64,000 bases of DNA from Nematopogon swammerdamellus (lineage: Eukaryota; Arthropoda; Insecta; Lepidoptera; Adelidae). The stretch spans positions 14,717,891-14,781,890 of the forward strand of contig OX336349.1 in the NCBI GenBank assembly GCA_946902875.1, given 5' to 3'. The notes under the pieces were generated by a model. The model was given only the letters and a program-made list of their open reading frames with translations. It did no database searches and was not told the origin of the DNA. A program made the position numbers and the translations under genes. Below are positions 11,008-22,443 of the stretch, in pieces. Position 1 is the stretch's first letter, and every line of letters starts with the position of its first letter.

Positions 11008-11923
11008 GGGCACACTAAAAGTTTCCGGAATTGGCCACTTACATAAACAATATTTAAAAAGTAATTACAACATTTGAAAATGGAACTCTTTGGCTGTAGA
11101 ATGCAGATTGTTTTATCTGACTGTCAATTGTTTATCCATTGTGGCGCCATTTTAAAAATTGCGTGTCTACATTAACATAAATTTAACCCGGGAAAATTTT
11201 CGTAGTATGATTTTCTACGATTTTAAGTGTAATTTGACAGCTCATCAAAGCCTCGCTCGGCTTCAATCTGCTTTTGGCGATGAAGCACCATGCAAGACGA
11301 CTATTTATTGCTGGTTTGCAGAATTCAAGCGCGGTCGTGTCAATCTCAGTGACGAATCTCGCGATGGTCGCCCGTTCACCGCTGTGAACAACAAAAACAT
11401 CGATGCTGTGCGCCGTATGATCGAAACAGACAGGCATGTGCCCTACCATGAGATTCGGGCATCCTTAGACATAGGCATGAGTCAAATACAATCAATCCTA
11501 CACAAACATTTGGGTGTGAGAAAGCTGTGCTCGCGGTGGATCCCACACAATTTGACCGAGGCTCAAAAAACGCACCGCGTCACTTGGTGCAATGCCATGC
11601 TTACCAGATTCAACAAAAGCGCTTCAAATTTGGTGTGGGACATAGTAACAGGTGACGGCACCTTGTGACTTTTTTCTGTTCCCAAAAATTAAGAACCAAT
11701 TACGCGGTCAACGATTTTCATCACCAGAAGAGGCTGTCCAAGAATATGAAAAACACGTTTCTGAGGTCACCACGGAGGAGTGGCACAAAAGTTTTCAAAA
11801 TTGGTTTAATCGTATGAAAAAGTGCATTTACGCAAAGGGAGAATATTTTGAGAAACAATAAATTCATTTTTGACCTTTAATAGTATTTTATTCTTATTAA
11901 TTCCGGAAACTTTTAGTGTGCCC
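11008..11923 (+). mobile_element. mariner element, internally deleted (mariner 2)
   Basis: Inverted ends GGGCACACTAAAAGTTTCCG (left) and its complement (right, ending about 11923) bound a 916-bp element. A TA precedes the left end; the right TA is a few bases out, so the target duplication is not clean. The ends and protein are clearly different from mariner 1, so this is a separate mariner lineage. Like mariner 1, it is missing about 0.4 kb of the transposase middle. Confidence 0.9.
11207..11861 (+). pseudogene. mariner transposase remnant, second lineage
   Basis: From the ATG at 11207 the frame shows a mariner N-terminus: YDFKCNLTAHQSLARLQSAF, WFAEFKRGRVNLSDESRDGR, HLGVRKLCSRWIPHNLTEAQ and NLVWDIVTGD, where the last D is the first catalytic Asp. 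The join right after it leads, in another frame, to APCDFFLFPKIKNQLRGQRF, which contains the third catalytic Asp, and on to the end GEYFEKQ at 11861. The second Asp and its surroundings are gone. No single frame joins the halves. It is dead as a transposase, but the DNA-binding half is still open to about 11668. Confidence 0.92.
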
Positions 11924-11929
11924 CACGTA

Positions 11930-13965
11930 CATACATCCTCAGTTACTATTAACATTATTCCGTTGAAGGGGTTTGATTAGTTGCCGCTTATCCGTAAACC
12001 CTCGCGGAAAAACCACTCATATAATATACGAGTACCTACCAGACCAGCTAATACAAACTGGTGCACCGCATTTCGTACACCGAAACTTTCTCCAATTCAG
12101 TGGCTTTTGACACAGAAACTGCGCATGAGTGGACATGAGTATATAGTTGAGGTATTAGTGTAACGGGTGGAAGTAGCGCCATACGTGCACGCACGCATCT
12201 CTCGCGTGACCGCTCTGGTGAGAAGTCGGAGCGTGCTTTGCATTTTGCGCGATCCCGCTTCCGATATTCGCTGTAGCGCACCGCGGTCGTATGATATATT
12301 TACTTTGATGCTGTGGTAGTTCGATGGGAAGGAAAATATTTCACTTAATATGAAATAACTTTTTGTCGCAAATATGGTATTCTCATAAAACCAACAATAT
12401 AGCTTCAGGCACAAATAAGAAGGCTTGACTTGAGACCTGTTGGTCACAAAGTCACAACTCACTATGATGTGGATACTCATGGCAATTTTTATTTTATTTA
12501 TTGTGGTAAACTTACAGTGCAATTACTTATACTATATACATACAAATATACTCACAAAACACCAATTACATGTTTACACATTTAGGAATTATAGTAGTCA
12601 TAGAAGAAAGAAGGAGAATGAGGGGAAGTTATACTGATAATGAGGATGATGAAGACGATGATTTTAAATGATAGTGATGACGGTTAAGATGAAGTAGATT
12701 ATGATAACGATAAAGGAAGCAAAACGATAACGAAAATAGATAATAATTTTGATAAGAACGATAGGTGACAGAGAAACAAACGCACTAAATGTGGATAAAA
12801 CATTAATTAGGAAGCTTATCACTTATTTATCAAGTTACAAATATATTTACATTCAAATTAATAGTAGCATAGAAATATTATTGACATATTTTTTATTATT
12901 GAAAAGTTGTTAAGGTGAAAAATATTGTTCTTATATAATTTATTGTTCTTATTGTGTACTATACTCACAAAATCTGTAACGATGTGTAGTCGTTGATTCT
13001 ATGGTCCCCGAAAACTGCTCAATTAATTGACGTCTGGTTTGCACTAACCTTTTCTGGCACAAGTACGGTCATCATAAGATATGTGCCACTGTAAAGCAAA
13101 GCCGCGGAAAAACTTGTTAGTTCCAGCAGAAACATACTTTAGTTCAGAAGAATATGCTGTATTGGAAAAATGTTTCCAATTTTCAACGTTCAAAGACCAA
13201 GTTTTCAACGAACCCCTGCAAAAATCCAGTAAAATGGCTTCGACGGAACAAAAGCCGTTTTTCTGCAATCGCGACATGACAGGAGCCAGTCAAACGGTCT
13301 GTCGCCTGTCCAACTAGCCTGTGAGGCACCTCGGACGATCCATTATTATTTTTGGATCTCTTTTTGGGAACTCCTCGTCGATGTATCGGTTCGATGGAAT
13401 GAAATCTTTTATGAAAAATCAATCATAATATTTTGACGCACTTCTATCGGCATCCTTTCTACAGTAGGAATAGAGGCCAAATAGAAACGCTGATACGGCA
13501 TCGAATTTCGACAGAAACAAAGAACAAATGGGTTGGCATCACGCGCGTAGTAGTTTGTGGCTGTTATCGTGCAATATTCTTCAGTGCATCCATACAGTCC
13601 TGAATACAATATTAACAAACAAGATGTTAGGGGATGCCTTCACAGAACTGGTGGTAGACGATTATTCAATACTCAATATTCTCCGTTCGTCCATAGTCCA
13701 TACTACTCCGGAAGTATTGAGGTTTTTCACCTGATTAATCTATGGTCCTCTTAGAATTATCTCACGGATACAGAAGAGATTATACATTTCCGCGAGATAA
13801 TCTTAAGATTAGCTGAATCAGAGGATAATCCTTCTCGCACTTGAACCTTAATACCTGAAACTTAATTGTATGTAAGCATCAAAGGTGCGTGTAATGCATG
13901 CAGGAGAGGACTACCGTTAGCGTCCGCCCACGACTTCCCATCATTGTGTTCATATTAAAACATTA
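11930..13965. other. No supported gene
   Basis: The piece at 12150-12300 is GC-richer. Open frames at 13044-13422 occur on both strands and match nothing known to me. Otherwise AT-rich and unremarkable. Confidence 0.4.
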
Positions 13966-13969
13966 TAAC

Positions 13970-14060
13970 ACCCGCACGTCACTCGCGCAGGACACGTGAA
14001 GTACATTAGCACGTCACAATCACACGTGTCACCACTTATCGGTGCCCACGTGCACCCACG
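13970..14060. promoter_or_regulatory. E-box cluster (three CACGTG) with CRE half-sites
   Basis: Perfect CACGTG sites lie at 13993-13998, 14023-14028 and 14047-14052, three within 60 bp. Two ACGTCAC half-sites lie close by. Clustered CACGTG is the target of bHLH factors such as CLOCK/CYCLE, MITF or Myc-type proteins. The flanking 14060-14460 is also apparently single-copy. An enhancer role, possibly for the minus-strand DOK7-like gene whose introns extend here, is an inference. Confidence 0.4.
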
Positions 14061-14064
14061 CGAC

Positions 14065-16430
14065 AGAAACAATCGGGCCGTTGTACATTCTTTGCACTGC
14101 ACAACTATTATTTAATCTGTGACTATGATACAGATATAGCCATTAATTTCTCTAACTGTGAAATGGGCCCGCAAATATATTTTTTCGTAAAATACACTCC
14201 AATCAATCACCCATACATCTCACAACCTGTAAAAAGCCCGTTTTGACCGCAGCCAAAACTGTTTAATTAAGACTCATCAACCCACTTCTGTTGTTGTTAC
14301 ACTACAAAATCCATTCCATTCACCGGTGTTCAGTAGCACGCTCCAAATGGAGACGCGACAGTGATAAATGACTTTTCCTCGATCTATACAACACAAACTA
14401 ACACGCTACACGCATTGTTACGGGATTGCGTCTCTCGGATTAACTATCTCCGCTTTAGATTCACCTCTATCATTGTTGAATTCTGGCTTCACAATTTCGT
14501 GACGATTGAGTTGAAAGACCTCACAGTTTGGAGTAACCTATAAACGAGGTTTGTTTAAAATCGTAGTTATCCGCTAAGTTGCTATTAAATTATCAGACTT
14601 ATAAATAGACACGATAAAATTTATCACTATGTTCATGTCATGAGTTTGAAAAACGAAAAAACGTAAGCCAGTAAAATACAATTGAAATAGTTAGCACTGG
14701 TTTTCTAGGTGCAAATCGTCTATGCTACGAAGAAAAAATCAATAGAGGCGCGGTCTCATACACTCATACACAATCATTTACAAATTCTGATAGATCGCAT
14801 CGCATTGACACGAGTCACGTACAAATTGACTTATGGTTTAGGACAACCTATCCCGCCTATAGGTGTTTCCTCGAAGCTCTTATGTGCCATCATATCAATT
14901 TTGCGGAACAAATTATACAGTAAAACAATTGTTTTTCAAGTGCATCATGTCATGTGACAAAACTGCTGAGCCTAAAATTTTAATTACGAAAAAAGGGAAT
15001 CACTACTTCCTTCAACATTTTTCCGTCATGTTTTCGCCCCTTGAAGTATTGTAACCATTTCGCTGGTTTATTTTTTTATAGTCAGCATCCTTTTCTACTT
15101 CTCATTCAGAATTTTATACCAACGGGCTTTCTGATTTTCATTTCATTATATGTAATTATTATATACGTGAAAATTAACACAAAACTCTTGAAAGCACTAG
15201 GATACCAAGACAATCACGAAGGTGGATAACTTGAATTCCCCAGCATCCAACCAAACGTCATTAGCTCGCACAAATGATCGTAATAAATATAAATTTGTTT
15301 TGAACGTTTATTTGCCATTGCGTCCGTTAACCGGAACAAAGGGCCGGTACGTTCACCATTAAAACACAACTACACACCGCACTGAGTATAGGCCTCCATT
15401 ACCGGCATCCATCACTTCTGCGTGCGGGGACACACTTAACAAGACTTTCCAGTGCGTTGCCATTCCATCTGTTCCGTCTATCTAGATCATATGGATGGGC
15501 AACCCGCGCAATCATTCATTCATCTTGCTTTGCTTGTTTATGGAAAACTCATCATAAAGACAATCTTGCTTGTTCATGACGCTGAAGGCGATAAGAACAA
15601 GGAATAATGAACTGTTATTCTTTTGGTTTAATATAAATAAGTAATGAATAAAAAAATCAACCCAACAACGCGGGTCGCCAGTTAATCCGGGGCGGGCCGC
15701 TGGTTGACCACCCATGGCCTAAACTCTAAGTGTCATTATTATTATAATCGTTCTATCTATGGAATTAAAATAATCGAAATCTATGTTCCCAGAATCAGAA
15801 ATGAACTGCATATAGCAAGAAAAATCCGCACAAAATACTGATCTTCGACTGTTCACTAGCATATTGTGAGCGTAGTTTGGGAGGGCTGTGACTTGTGAGC
15901 ATTCGTAACCCCGAATGGGTATGTTAAGTCACCTAATGAGTGGTTCGTTGCAAATATGTAACAATGCTCATCATTGGTGTACCAGCGTATTGTATTCACA
16001 CGTGTCTGTGCTGTGCTGTGCGTGCAGTGACCACAATCGGATCGGTGGGATAATAAAGTCGGATCAACAAAGTGTGTCCTCGCCCCGCAGCAGCCGACAT
16101 GAAGGCCATTGTCCCAACGAAATTATCATTCAAATCTGTGCATCCGGACCGCAGTGTACATAGATTAATTATATGTTTTGTAACACTAGACGCTGTGGTG
16201 CACGGCACAATAGAGGAACAAAACGATGCATTTGATGGAACCGCTCCCGTTGTGTGCAGCCTTGGATGAAGAAAGTGATCGAGAAATAGATGAGACTTTC
16301 TCCTTGGTGCATGATTAATAGCTGATGTGTAATGTTCGTTGCTATAATCTCACATTGAATAAATGAATGTACCTAGGCCGTGTAGGCTGTTAAATAAAAG
16401 AGTTCATTAAATTATAAATTGCAGACATGC
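14065..16430. other. No supported gene
   Basis: Mostly single-copy AT-rich DNA. Short frames around 15900-16270 occur on both strands without recognised similarity or splice support. Confidence 0.45.
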
Positions 16431-16431
16431 C

Positions 16432-16625
16432 TAGATTTCTAGGATTCCGTATCCATCCATAGTGTGTCTATCTGTCTGTGTGTCTGTCCGTTCGTCCGAG
16501 ACTCGTTTCTTTCGAACCGTAATAGGTAGCCGGTTGAAATTTTCACAGAAGTATGTGTTGTTTATTTATTATGGGGAATATGACAACAAATAATAAAATT
16601 TGTTTGAAATTGGAATTGGAAAATT
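16432..16625 (+). repeat. Repeat B (GTCTGTC-containing element), copy 1
   Basis: The order ATTCCGTATCC, a CTGTCTGT-type microsatellite, CGAACCGTAATAGGTAGCC, GTTGAAATTTTCACAGAA and ACAACAAATAATAAAA recurs at 37990-38160 (plus), 22444-22552 (minus, partial) and 46328-46712 (minus). This is a common lepidopteran microsatellite-associated repeat type. No coding capacity was seen. Confidence 0.7.
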
Positions 16626-16629
16626 GGAA

Positions 16630-17485
16630 GAGCTCCATCTGACGAATGGTAATTTAATTAAACTAACATTTTAACTACAAAAGTATGAACGGTCACCGAT
16701 AGATGGCGTGAAGGATACGAAGGAGTCAATAATATCAATACAAAAATAAGATGTGCCGAACGCGAGATACGTGTGAGTGTGACCGCGTCATTGATGCACA
16801 CACTCGCTATACCTACATACGTGCAACAAGAAGGAAAATATGGCTACGGAACCCTGTGAGTGTGAACAACATTCTCACATAACAGGTTTTTATATTCTCT
16901 ATGAATTAAACATATATGAAGCTACGAGGAGTTAGATTGATAGATGAATCATGTATGTTAAACGTCTCTGCTCCGTTTTTTTATTTGCAGATAGAATTGA
17001 TGTGAAATATCTTTACCGGTGTCACAAACAACATTACCGGCTTCAGTGATATCGTGAAAATGTCACTTTTTTCTGTCGCGAATGTGACGTGGCGGAAGTG
17101 ACGCGTCCTGCCTGGGTATTTGTGAGTGCCGGCTTGGTTTTTTTCTTATTCTTTTGATCATTCGTCTCGAGAATTCGCCTGGTGTGCTACCCTACCCGCC
17201 TCCGTAACGTGCATACGTAACGTCACACTTATTTCTCAGTGGGGTAGGCAGAGACAACGCATCCCCACGTAGCATGGTCTTACTGGGTCCTACCTGATTC
17301 ACCTCTGACTGACGCCTCTGTCAAACACACGTTGCTTTTGCTCGTCGGTTCCGAGTCACTTGGCCGTTTGGAGTACACGATAGTAATTTAGTATCACTGA
17401 TTATGATTTTTTATTTGAAGTTGAGAGTTAGGGCCCCTGAGCCCTATTATCCTAGATATATGTGATCTCTCAATAGTTCGGACAA
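16630..17485. other. No supported gene
   Basis: The part at 17165-17390 contains GTGGGGTAGGCAGAGACAACGC, resembling in part the sequence around 47860 (CTCTGCCTACCC on the other strand), so a minor repeat is likely. The rest is unremarkable. Confidence 0.4.
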
Positions 17486-17488
17486 TAT

Positions 17489-17862
17489 ATTTTTTTTATA
17501 GAAACTGACACGGTTGGCTACATCACCTACAACATCCGTGAAGTCAGCCCATAACGCCGGGTGCACTAGGTGCCATGTCAGTGCTTCCCTTCATTTCATG
17601 TCGGCTAAACTGAACCGGGCGGAAAACACGAACTATTTACATAGCCGTTTCGACCGACGTTTCGTTCAGTGCGGTGGTACCAACCCGGGCGGGATAAACC
17701 CTACCACCTAGAAAGGTAAGAAGGGAAGGGAGCTACAGTTTTACGTGGAATCCGAACCACGGTCAGCCTCCAACGGTCGAGCGGTCACCCATCCAAGAAC
17801 TGACCGCGCTCAGGGTTGCTTAACAGTCGACCGACCGCACCACTGAGCTACCGAGGCTGACA
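17489..17862 (-). mobile_element. SINE family 2 (5S rRNA/tRNA-like head), full-length copy
   Basis: Read on the minus strand, the head from 17862 has a tRNA-like box A (GGTAGCTCAGTGGT), then TGTTAAGCAACCCTGAGCGCG and CTTGGATGGGTGACCGC, which closely follow the 5S rRNA internal promoter (box A to box C), then a tRNA box B-like GGTTCGGATTCC. The body holds CTGTAGCTCCCTTCCCTTCT and GGTACCACCGCACTGAA, the block shared with SINE family 1. The tail ends CCGTGTCAGTTTC-TATAAAAAAAA. Length is about 370 bp. Other copies: 39522-39863 (minus, tail lost), 53648-54394 (plus, interrupted), 52613-52786 (plus, 5'-truncated) and short ends at 21950 and 63800. Confidence 0.85.
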
Positions 17863-17873
17863 AAAGATAACAT

Positions 17874-18062
17874 CAAGCAGCAAGTAAGGCACGCAGTTCC
17901 ACCTGCTGCGTGACTCGGTGGAAGGACTTTGCCTAGGTGAGAAGTGGCTAGCCTGTCACCTATAGCACTGCATTTCATCCTTATCCCTTAGTCACCTTTA
18001 ACGACATGCGCGGAGAGAGATGCAGTGGGTCTATTCTTTTTAAGTACCGGCCCCACACGGTA
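17874..18062 (-). repeat. Repeat A, copy 2
   Basis: This reverse copy runs from TCAAGCAGCAAGTAAGGCAC to CCGGCCCCACACGGTA. It abuts SINE family 2, and the sequence on the other side of the SINE (GTTCGGACAA at about 17477) resembles the next part of repeat A. The SINE therefore probably inserted into this repeat. Confidence 0.65.
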
Positions 18063-18064
18063 CC

Positions 18065-19540
18065 CTTGAATCACTGTTGCAAATATTCTAAAGTACCTAC
18101 CATAGTCGTATATATGTAGCATAGTAGCTATAGGGCGAATAACATTCGATTAAAACGCGTCACAATTTTCGATCTACCCTCAAGCCACACTCCAATCAGC
18201 AGCTGGTGGAAGCATAAACCTGAACCTTATGAATAAAACAAATACTTAACAGTCTCCCTCTCGTGGGTATCGCGTGTCCAGTCCGATGCAGTTAATTTGT
18301 GGTAAAAAGTACAGTAGTCTGCACGCACGTATGATTCAATGTTACTATGGATTAGGAAACATTGTAGCTAGGGATTTTTTTTCAGACTTGGGCGGATTTA
18401 TGACCTGATGCAGTGCAAAAGAAGAGGAAAATGAGCAACACACGTTCAAGAGGTCTATTCGTAGGGAAGAGTTACTGGCGAAATATGAACTCACGCGAAT
18501 CATAAGCATTAGAGCGAAGAAAGAGAGAACGAGATGGAAATGAACCTCACGCGAAATAAACTTCGATAAATCTTTATTAATCTCAGCACAGGAATTGGTT
18601 GCTAGTTTGGTATAACAAGTCGAATGCAAGGCATTGACATGACTGGGATCAGGGCTGCCTAATCGTTACTTGTATACTTTCTTAATTGTGAAGAGGCAAT
18701 TCGTAGTTCCTCCTTCACTTCGATGTGGTAATTCCAGATATTCGTAATGCGTATGTCCGGCCGAACTCCGGCCGAATTTGTTAGAGCACGTAATTTAGAA
18801 ATATATTCAGAATAATTAACACGTATATTAAGTAAATCTGTGCGATCGACGATGCGACAGCGAATGTACGGACATTGTACAGTCACACGCCAGTTAATTT
18901 TATACACCCACCTTACATTGAAGCTATGGACAATTTTTGCAGGGCGCCGATGACGCCGACAGAAATTGTATCGGGCGGTAAAATTTGAATAAGTACATTA
19001 ACATAAAGCGGGCATTGAGCCTTTCCATTAAAATAATGAGAGGCTATTGTATGCACTATTGCGTGTAAACAGTATATTCATACAGGAAATCACTATAACG
19101 TATCGGCCCAGGAACGAAAATTAACAAATTCACATACGGTACATTCGGAACATACTGAACGGATACGACAAATTGAATATTTGAGAGCGTAGTGAGAGTA
19201 AATAACGGATACTTAAAAAGATGCCCTGGAGGCTCACTTTTATAAGATCAACCGCAGAGTCGGGATAAGCTACATCTGCGCCATTTGTAAAAAATATACT
19301 ATTTGGTTTGTGGAACGCTACACATTATTTTGAAGGTCACATTGGTCAGATTTAGAGGATTTTTCGTTATAATATGCTAACGAACCACAATAGATGAAAT
19401 CAGCATTTAATTCCAAACCTTTAACAAATTGTTATCGAAGATAACGAAGGAGAAATAAAATTACTTACTCAAAACTTTCTTTATACGATTCAATACAGGT
19501 TCTCCTGCCATTGGGGTACTAAGTACGATTCAATGATAAA
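18065..19540. other. No supported gene
   Basis: AT-rich DNA with no recognised gene. Minus-strand frames at 18345-18629 and 18659-18907 have no family I recognise. Confidence 0.45.
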
Positions 19541-19544
19541 ATAC

Positions 19545-19615
19545 TAGCTTTTGCCCATGGCTTCGCTTCGCGTGACTTTTTGCTCACAGCTCAGGCCGCC
19601 GATGGCATAGCGTTA
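19545..19615 (-). mobile_element. Helitron-like terminus fragment
   Basis: The phrase ACTAGCTTTTGCCCATGGCTTCGC is, on the minus strand, a GC hairpin followed by AGCTAGT, the CTAG-T end typical of lepidopteran Helitron-like non-autonomous elements (compare 46100-46142). Only the end is recognisable. Confidence 0.35.
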
Positions 19616-19838
19616 TGATTTATAGCCTAAAACCATCTTGAGAAGTCACGAAATGTAACAGTGAAAACCGTTAGTAAATCGATACATTGGTTCTCGAGTT
19701 ATCAGAATATTCATATATTGACGTATGTTACACGGCCGTAGAAACATCGCGTTATTTATTAGGATGTCTGAGCAGATGAAGCAAATGGTCTTCATTAGCT
19801 AAGAGCTCATTCCCTATCTGTACAAAAATATTCTTAAA

Positions 19839-20042
19839 TTATTCAGAAGAGCTGAGCTGAGACGTACTCGCACTAAGAAACGAACACGATTCCGCTTCCT
19901 CGAACAATTTTGCATTCGTGATGCCTTTGATGCAGGCGTCTTTGACGAAATCTGCTAAAGTGAGATCTTCCAACGTGTACTCGTAGAGCCAAAACGCGAG
20001 ATAGAGGCGCCAGTACGAGTGGGAATATCGGAAAAGTATGCA
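19839..20042 (-). other. Unrecognised minus-strand open frame, protein-like
   Basis: On the minus strand an open frame follows a TGA at 20043-20045 and runs 67 codons to a TAA at 19839-19841. It includes YWRLYLAFWLYEYTLEDL, TLADFVKDACIKGITNAK and LFEEAESCSF. The residue mix (amphipathic and acidic stretches, few low-complexity runs) is more protein-like than the random frames around it. It lies downstream of DOK7-like exon 2 on the same strand but does not resemble the PH or PTB regions of DOK7 as I know them. It could be an exon, a transposon remnant or chance. No start codon or splice acceptor was settled. Confidence 0.25.
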
Positions 20043-20044
20043 TC

Positions 20045-21245
20045 AGCCACCATTTAAATGTGAATACGACCTTTTGTAACGTGCCCATTGTTTTATTTCT
20101 CATTCTAGATAATGTGTTACACTCTTTTCTTTTTCTTGTTCTTTATAATAAAAGTGCTTATAAAAAATATGTATTTCTTTGTACTCGCTTTTCGTGACTG
20201 TGTTTTCAATCTTCAACCGCGAACACCGGACGAGTCTACTCAGCTCGGCCTACTCACCTCGCCCTCGTCTTCGGTGGAGCTCTTCAGCCGCCAATAGCAG
20301 ATACAGCTCTACCTTCGGCCTCGCCCTGGATGGGGTTCCATCGGCCTGGGAGTTGTGGGAGAATTCCTGGCTGGAGGGAGAGCGCTACACGTTTTAAGTG
20401 CTTTAAATAAATATTAAGTCAGTAGGTATTGATATTTAAGTGGCGTTTGGAAGGCAGGGGAGATGCAGTTCAAGTATTTTAAAATAAATTTGATTACAGC
20501 TAAACTCGGTTTAAAAATATACAAGTTGGCTTCATCGTTCTTCGTGCTGCGTGCAGTCGATCACATCTCAGTCTACACTTGAACGTCGAACAAAAGGAAA
20601 CTGCGAGCGCGTAAACTCCAAATATTCCAATAAACCCGACCGGCAAAAGCTTCCCAACAAAAACAAAAAGGCAACACAAAGTAAGTCGAAGGCGGGTTAA
20701 GCCGAGGGCACACAGGTGCTTCAGCCGCGGGCAATCCGAGATAATAAAAGTCGCAAAAAGTCCACAATTTATTCACCTAGCGAAAAGATTCACAAATTGA
20801 TTTTATGTGTTCAATAAAGGACTTTTTGGTGGAAGCTGAAGATCCAATTGAGACACGCTCGATGTGCTGTTTGATAGAATCCGATCCGCTTTGTTCTCCA
20901 CAGTCGCATTTCATTTCTTTTATGTCATGTCTATGGGATAGTAATTTATGTCTATAGGTACGGATAGAAAAAAGGTCAACTAGCCAAAACACAGGCTGTT
21001 CATATTATACTGCTGATATAAATATGATTGAGATTCAATAGGTTTTTGAAATTATGATGTCCCAGCCAATGAAGTCGATAAGAAGTGCCTACTAAACGCA
21101 AAGTTATAATAACTATTTCATTTACTATTCTATTATTATAATATGTAGTTTCCTGACCTCGAGATGAAGGCAAAGTAGGTTATGTATTTACTACAATCTT
21201 TTAATATTAATCTTAACTGGGGATTAAATGAAATAAATAATTTTA
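20045..21245. other. Presumed intron of the DOK7-like gene, with two GC-rich blocks
   Basis: Blocks at 20210-20395 and 20570-20740 are GC-rich and apparently single-copy. The first is open in several frames on both strands and has a consensus minus-strand donor (GAG|GTGAGTA) near 20250. None of its frames resembles the expected next part of a DOK7 PH domain. These could be conserved non-coding blocks. Confidence 0.3.
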
Positions 21246-21246
21246 C

Positions 21247-21292
21247 CTGCAACTGGAGACAGTTTTCTCATGACGCACCATCTCGACTTCCA
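21247..21292 (-). CDS. Dok7: DOK7-like adaptor, coding exon 2 (PH domain)
   Basis: The minus-strand exon follows a strong acceptor (TTTTCCTTTCAG at 21304-21293) and ends at a consensus donor (GCAG|GTAAAA, GT at 21246-21245). It encodes WKSRWCVMRKLSPVA plus one base of the next codon. It joins exon 1 in phase 0 to give RDGKK-WKSRWCVMRKLSPVA, the beta-strand 1 to 2 part of the DOK7 PH domain; vertebrate DOK7 has RDGKKWKSRW and SPVADC at the same place. In vertebrates DOK7 binds and activates the muscle kinase MuSK; the insect role is less clear. The leftover phase predicts that exon 3 begins by completing an Asp codon. I did not find that exon with confidence between 1 and 21246. The 46-bp size is short but both splice sites are good. 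Confidence 0.87.
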
Positions 21293-21294
21293 CT

Positions 21295-21780
21295 GAAAGG
21301 AAAACATCAATGTATTATTACATTTTAGTAAATATGTGTACAAGTAAATAAACAAACGCATAATCTTTGAAGATATAAGGAGTATGCGAACCGACAGATT
21401 ACGCGACAGATTAGTTTTATTCTGATTAAAATAATATGCTTATCGCAGAAAGAACCCGACTTCCCTTTGGGTATGTTACTTAAATTTAACGAAGGCAATA
21501 TTCTGTGTTGACACCACCACCGTACCGGATGGACACCGTAGCCGTGGTTGTGACTGTACTGGCTATGTTGTGATGTGACAGTTGAGGAGTGACTTTTCAA
21601 ATCCCGTCATAGCCACTTTTCCATTTTTTTCACAATTCAAATAAAACTTCACAACTCTTTAGCCTTGCTGAATGTATATAATGTTACTTTGGCAAAGTTG
21701 TAGCATGCGTTGATGCCTTTTTAGTGTTTATTAGATATTTTTTTTACCACCACTACATCTCAAGTTTTTGCTAACATAAA
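21295..21780. other. Intron of the DOK7-like gene, start of the 6.7 kb intron
   Basis: No gene seen. Fragment 21500-21545 (CACCACCACCGTACCGGATGG) recalls, loosely, the central block of SINE family 1 but is too short to assign. Confidence 0.4.
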
Positions 21781-21784
21781 TTTG

Positions 21785-21870
21785 GATATGACGAGTTTTG
21801 ACCGGATACAGTGGATATGACGGTTTTTGATTCATCACAACGGGGATAATATGACGGTTTTTGACGAAAC
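21785..21870 (+). repeat. Three spaced copies of ATATGACGGTTTTTGA-like motif
   Basis: GGATATGACGAGTTTTGAC, GGATATGACGGTTTTTGAT and TAATATGACGGTTTTTGAC occur within 85 bp, about 30 bp apart. This is a small degenerate tandem array in the intron. Confidence 0.6.
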
Positions 21871-21949
21871 TCTATGTATATGGCAATGCACAAGTTTTAT
21901 TATTATTTTTGAGTTATTAAATAAAAACAGGACTTTGTTATAAGGACCG

Positions 21950-22012
21950 AAGGGAAGCACTGACATGGGACCTAGTTACCCGGTGTTATGGGCTGACATC
22001 ACGGATGTTTAA
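21950..22012 (+). mobile_element. SINE family 2 3' fragment
   Basis: GAAGGGAAGCACTGACATGG through GGTGTTATGGGCTGACATCA to a poly-A matches the SINE family 2 body. The tail is cut short by an A run, and the head is absent. Confidence 0.6.
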
Positions 22013-22244
22013 AAAAAAAACTTTGTTATACAAATGTTGTTACACAAAATCCAGTCCATTTCGTTATTCACAGCAACAATTCAGTGTTTTGGCGTAAAAA
22101 CATACATTCGACCCGAACACGATAACTCCGCAAATTCAATCAAGAGTTCTTAATTTTTGTTTGACAGATATAAAAGTTTTGTAATCTGTTTCTGTTACTC
22201 CTGTCAAATGACATGATGAGTCTGCATTACGAAAGTTGTTTGGC

Positions 22245-22440
22245 GTCATTGAACAACGGGCTTCCGGGGAATATCTTTCCCCACTCCTACAATCCACGGA
22301 TCTTCAAATCGCGGGTAAATAGCCTTTCCCCAGCGACATTAGTCCACCTCCAAGCCGGACTGCCACCTCCTCGGGGGTGAAATTGGCTGCGCCTGAGGCT
22401 TCGACCTCGGGCACAGCCAGCTAATTCAGAAATTTATAAA
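22245..22440 (+). mobile_element. LINE 3' fragment (same family as 27103-27930)
   Basis: From AACGGGCTTCCGGGGAATAT to GAGGCTTCGACCTCGGGCAC and a short A run, this matches the end of the reverse-transcriptase frame and the 3' UTR of the LINE at 27720-27910. It is a heavily 5'-truncated insertion in the DOK7-like intron. Confidence 0.8.
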
Positions 22441-22443
22441 AAA

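Noticed and set aside
20250..20390. DOK7-like exon 3
   Set aside because: A good minus-strand donor exists near 20250, but the phase-compatible frame does not resemble a PH domain and hits a stop.
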